A stretch of DNA of 5,208 bases from an uncultured Chthoniobacterales bacterium (GTDB taxonomy: Bacteria > Verrucomicrobiota > Verrucomicrobiae > Chthoniobacterales > UBA10450), in NCBI GenBank assembly GCA_955652855.1, contig CATPCN010000537.1:1-5208 (forward strand). The letters run 5' to 3'. Both the position numbers and the translations under genes were made by a program. Shown piece by piece: positions 5,099 to 5,208 of the stretch. Under the pieces are notes generated by a model. That model saw only the letters and a list, made by a program, of their open reading frames with translations. It had not been told where the DNA came from and searched no databases. Within the stretch, counting starts at the first letter, position 1; each line of letters begins with the position of its first letter.

Positions 5099-5208
5099 AT
5101 GAAGAAACGGCGCGTGGTCATCACCGGCTTGGGGGTTATTGCCTCCAATGGGGTGGGAACACAGGCATTTTGGGAAGCGAACAAACAGGGCATCTCCGGG
5201 ACTGGTAC
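5099..5208 (+). CDS. Beta-ketoacyl-ACP synthase family protein, 3'-truncated by window edge
   Basis: ATG at 5099-5101 begins a frame still open at the right edge, with 36 full codons visible. The peptide MKKRRVVITGLGVIASNGVG, then FWEANKQGISG, is the standard N-terminus of the condensing enzymes FabF/KAS II and their polyketide or aryl-polyene relatives: RRVVITGxGV, an (S/P)NGxG turn, FWxAxxxGxSG. Full proteins have about 410 residues with a Cys-His-His triad, none of which is in view, so activity cannot be judged. They elongate acyl chains on acyl carrier protein in the cytoplasm. The ASNGVG version, rather than the TPLG of housekeeping FabF, hints at a pathway-specific enzyme, so I withhold a symbol. 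The upstream 90 bases are AT-rich (TAAAAT at 5077-5082 could be a -10), and no Shine-Dalgarno sequence is seen. The nearby SGNH gene and MBOAT remnant suggest an acyl-modification or natural-product locus continuing to the right. Confidence 0.88.
   Translation, partial: MKKRRVVITGLGVIASNGVGTQAFWEANKQGISGTG

Overview
The window is about 5.2 kb of bacterial chromosome with moderate GC and mostly tightly packed genes. Few clear Shine-Dalgarno sequences precede the starts. The YggS, DUF971 and ManA proteins have a flavour I associate with soil Verrucomicrobiota (Chthoniobacter/Udaeobacter-like), with Acidobacteriota as an alternative. This placement is an impression from protein style only; the window holds no rRNA or other marker gene.

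Layout, left to right. (1) Positions 1-581, plus strand: the 3' four-fifths of a YggS/PLPBP-type pyridoxal-phosphate homeostasis protein. (2) 582-920: an intergenic stretch with no convincing gene. (3) 921-1720, plus strand: a two-gene unit of a DUF971 small metal-binding-type protein and a signal-anchored DUF4864-like protein, joined by an ATGA stop/start overlap. (4) 1767-2935, minus strand, convergent with the previous unit: a 72-residue unknown protein followed by a class I mannose-6-phosphate isomerase (manA), again joined by an ATGA overlap. (5) 2936-3103: a divergent intergenic region with a 9-bp inverted repeat. (6) 3104-4861, plus strand: a large membrane-anchored protein with an Ig/Fn3-like domain, three hydrophobic segments and a C-terminal SGNH-hydrolase-like domain (GDSR and DxxH motifs). 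(7) 4881-5009: a 42-codon frame that reads as the first ~36 residues of an MBOAT (AlgI/DltB-type) O-acyltransferase and then stops, which I call a truncated pseudogene. (8) 5099 to the right edge: the start of a beta-ketoacyl-ACP synthase gene.

How the parts fit. The left 2.9 kb looks like ordinary housekeeping: PLP balance, small conserved proteins, and fructose-6-P/mannose-6-P interconversion for sugar-nucleotide supply. The right 2.1 kb looks accessory. MBOAT and SGNH proteins are well-known partners in extracytoplasmic acyl transfer to polysaccharides or teichoic acids (AlgI with AlgJ/AlgX, DltB with DltD, PatA with PatB). Here the SGNH gene is intact while its apparent MBOAT neighbour is reduced to its N-terminus, directly before a ketoacyl synthase gene. 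The most interesting reading is a surface-acylation or lipid/polyketide locus that lost its membrane acyltransferase by deletion or rearrangement. No RNA gene, CRISPR array, insertion sequence or strong terminator was found.
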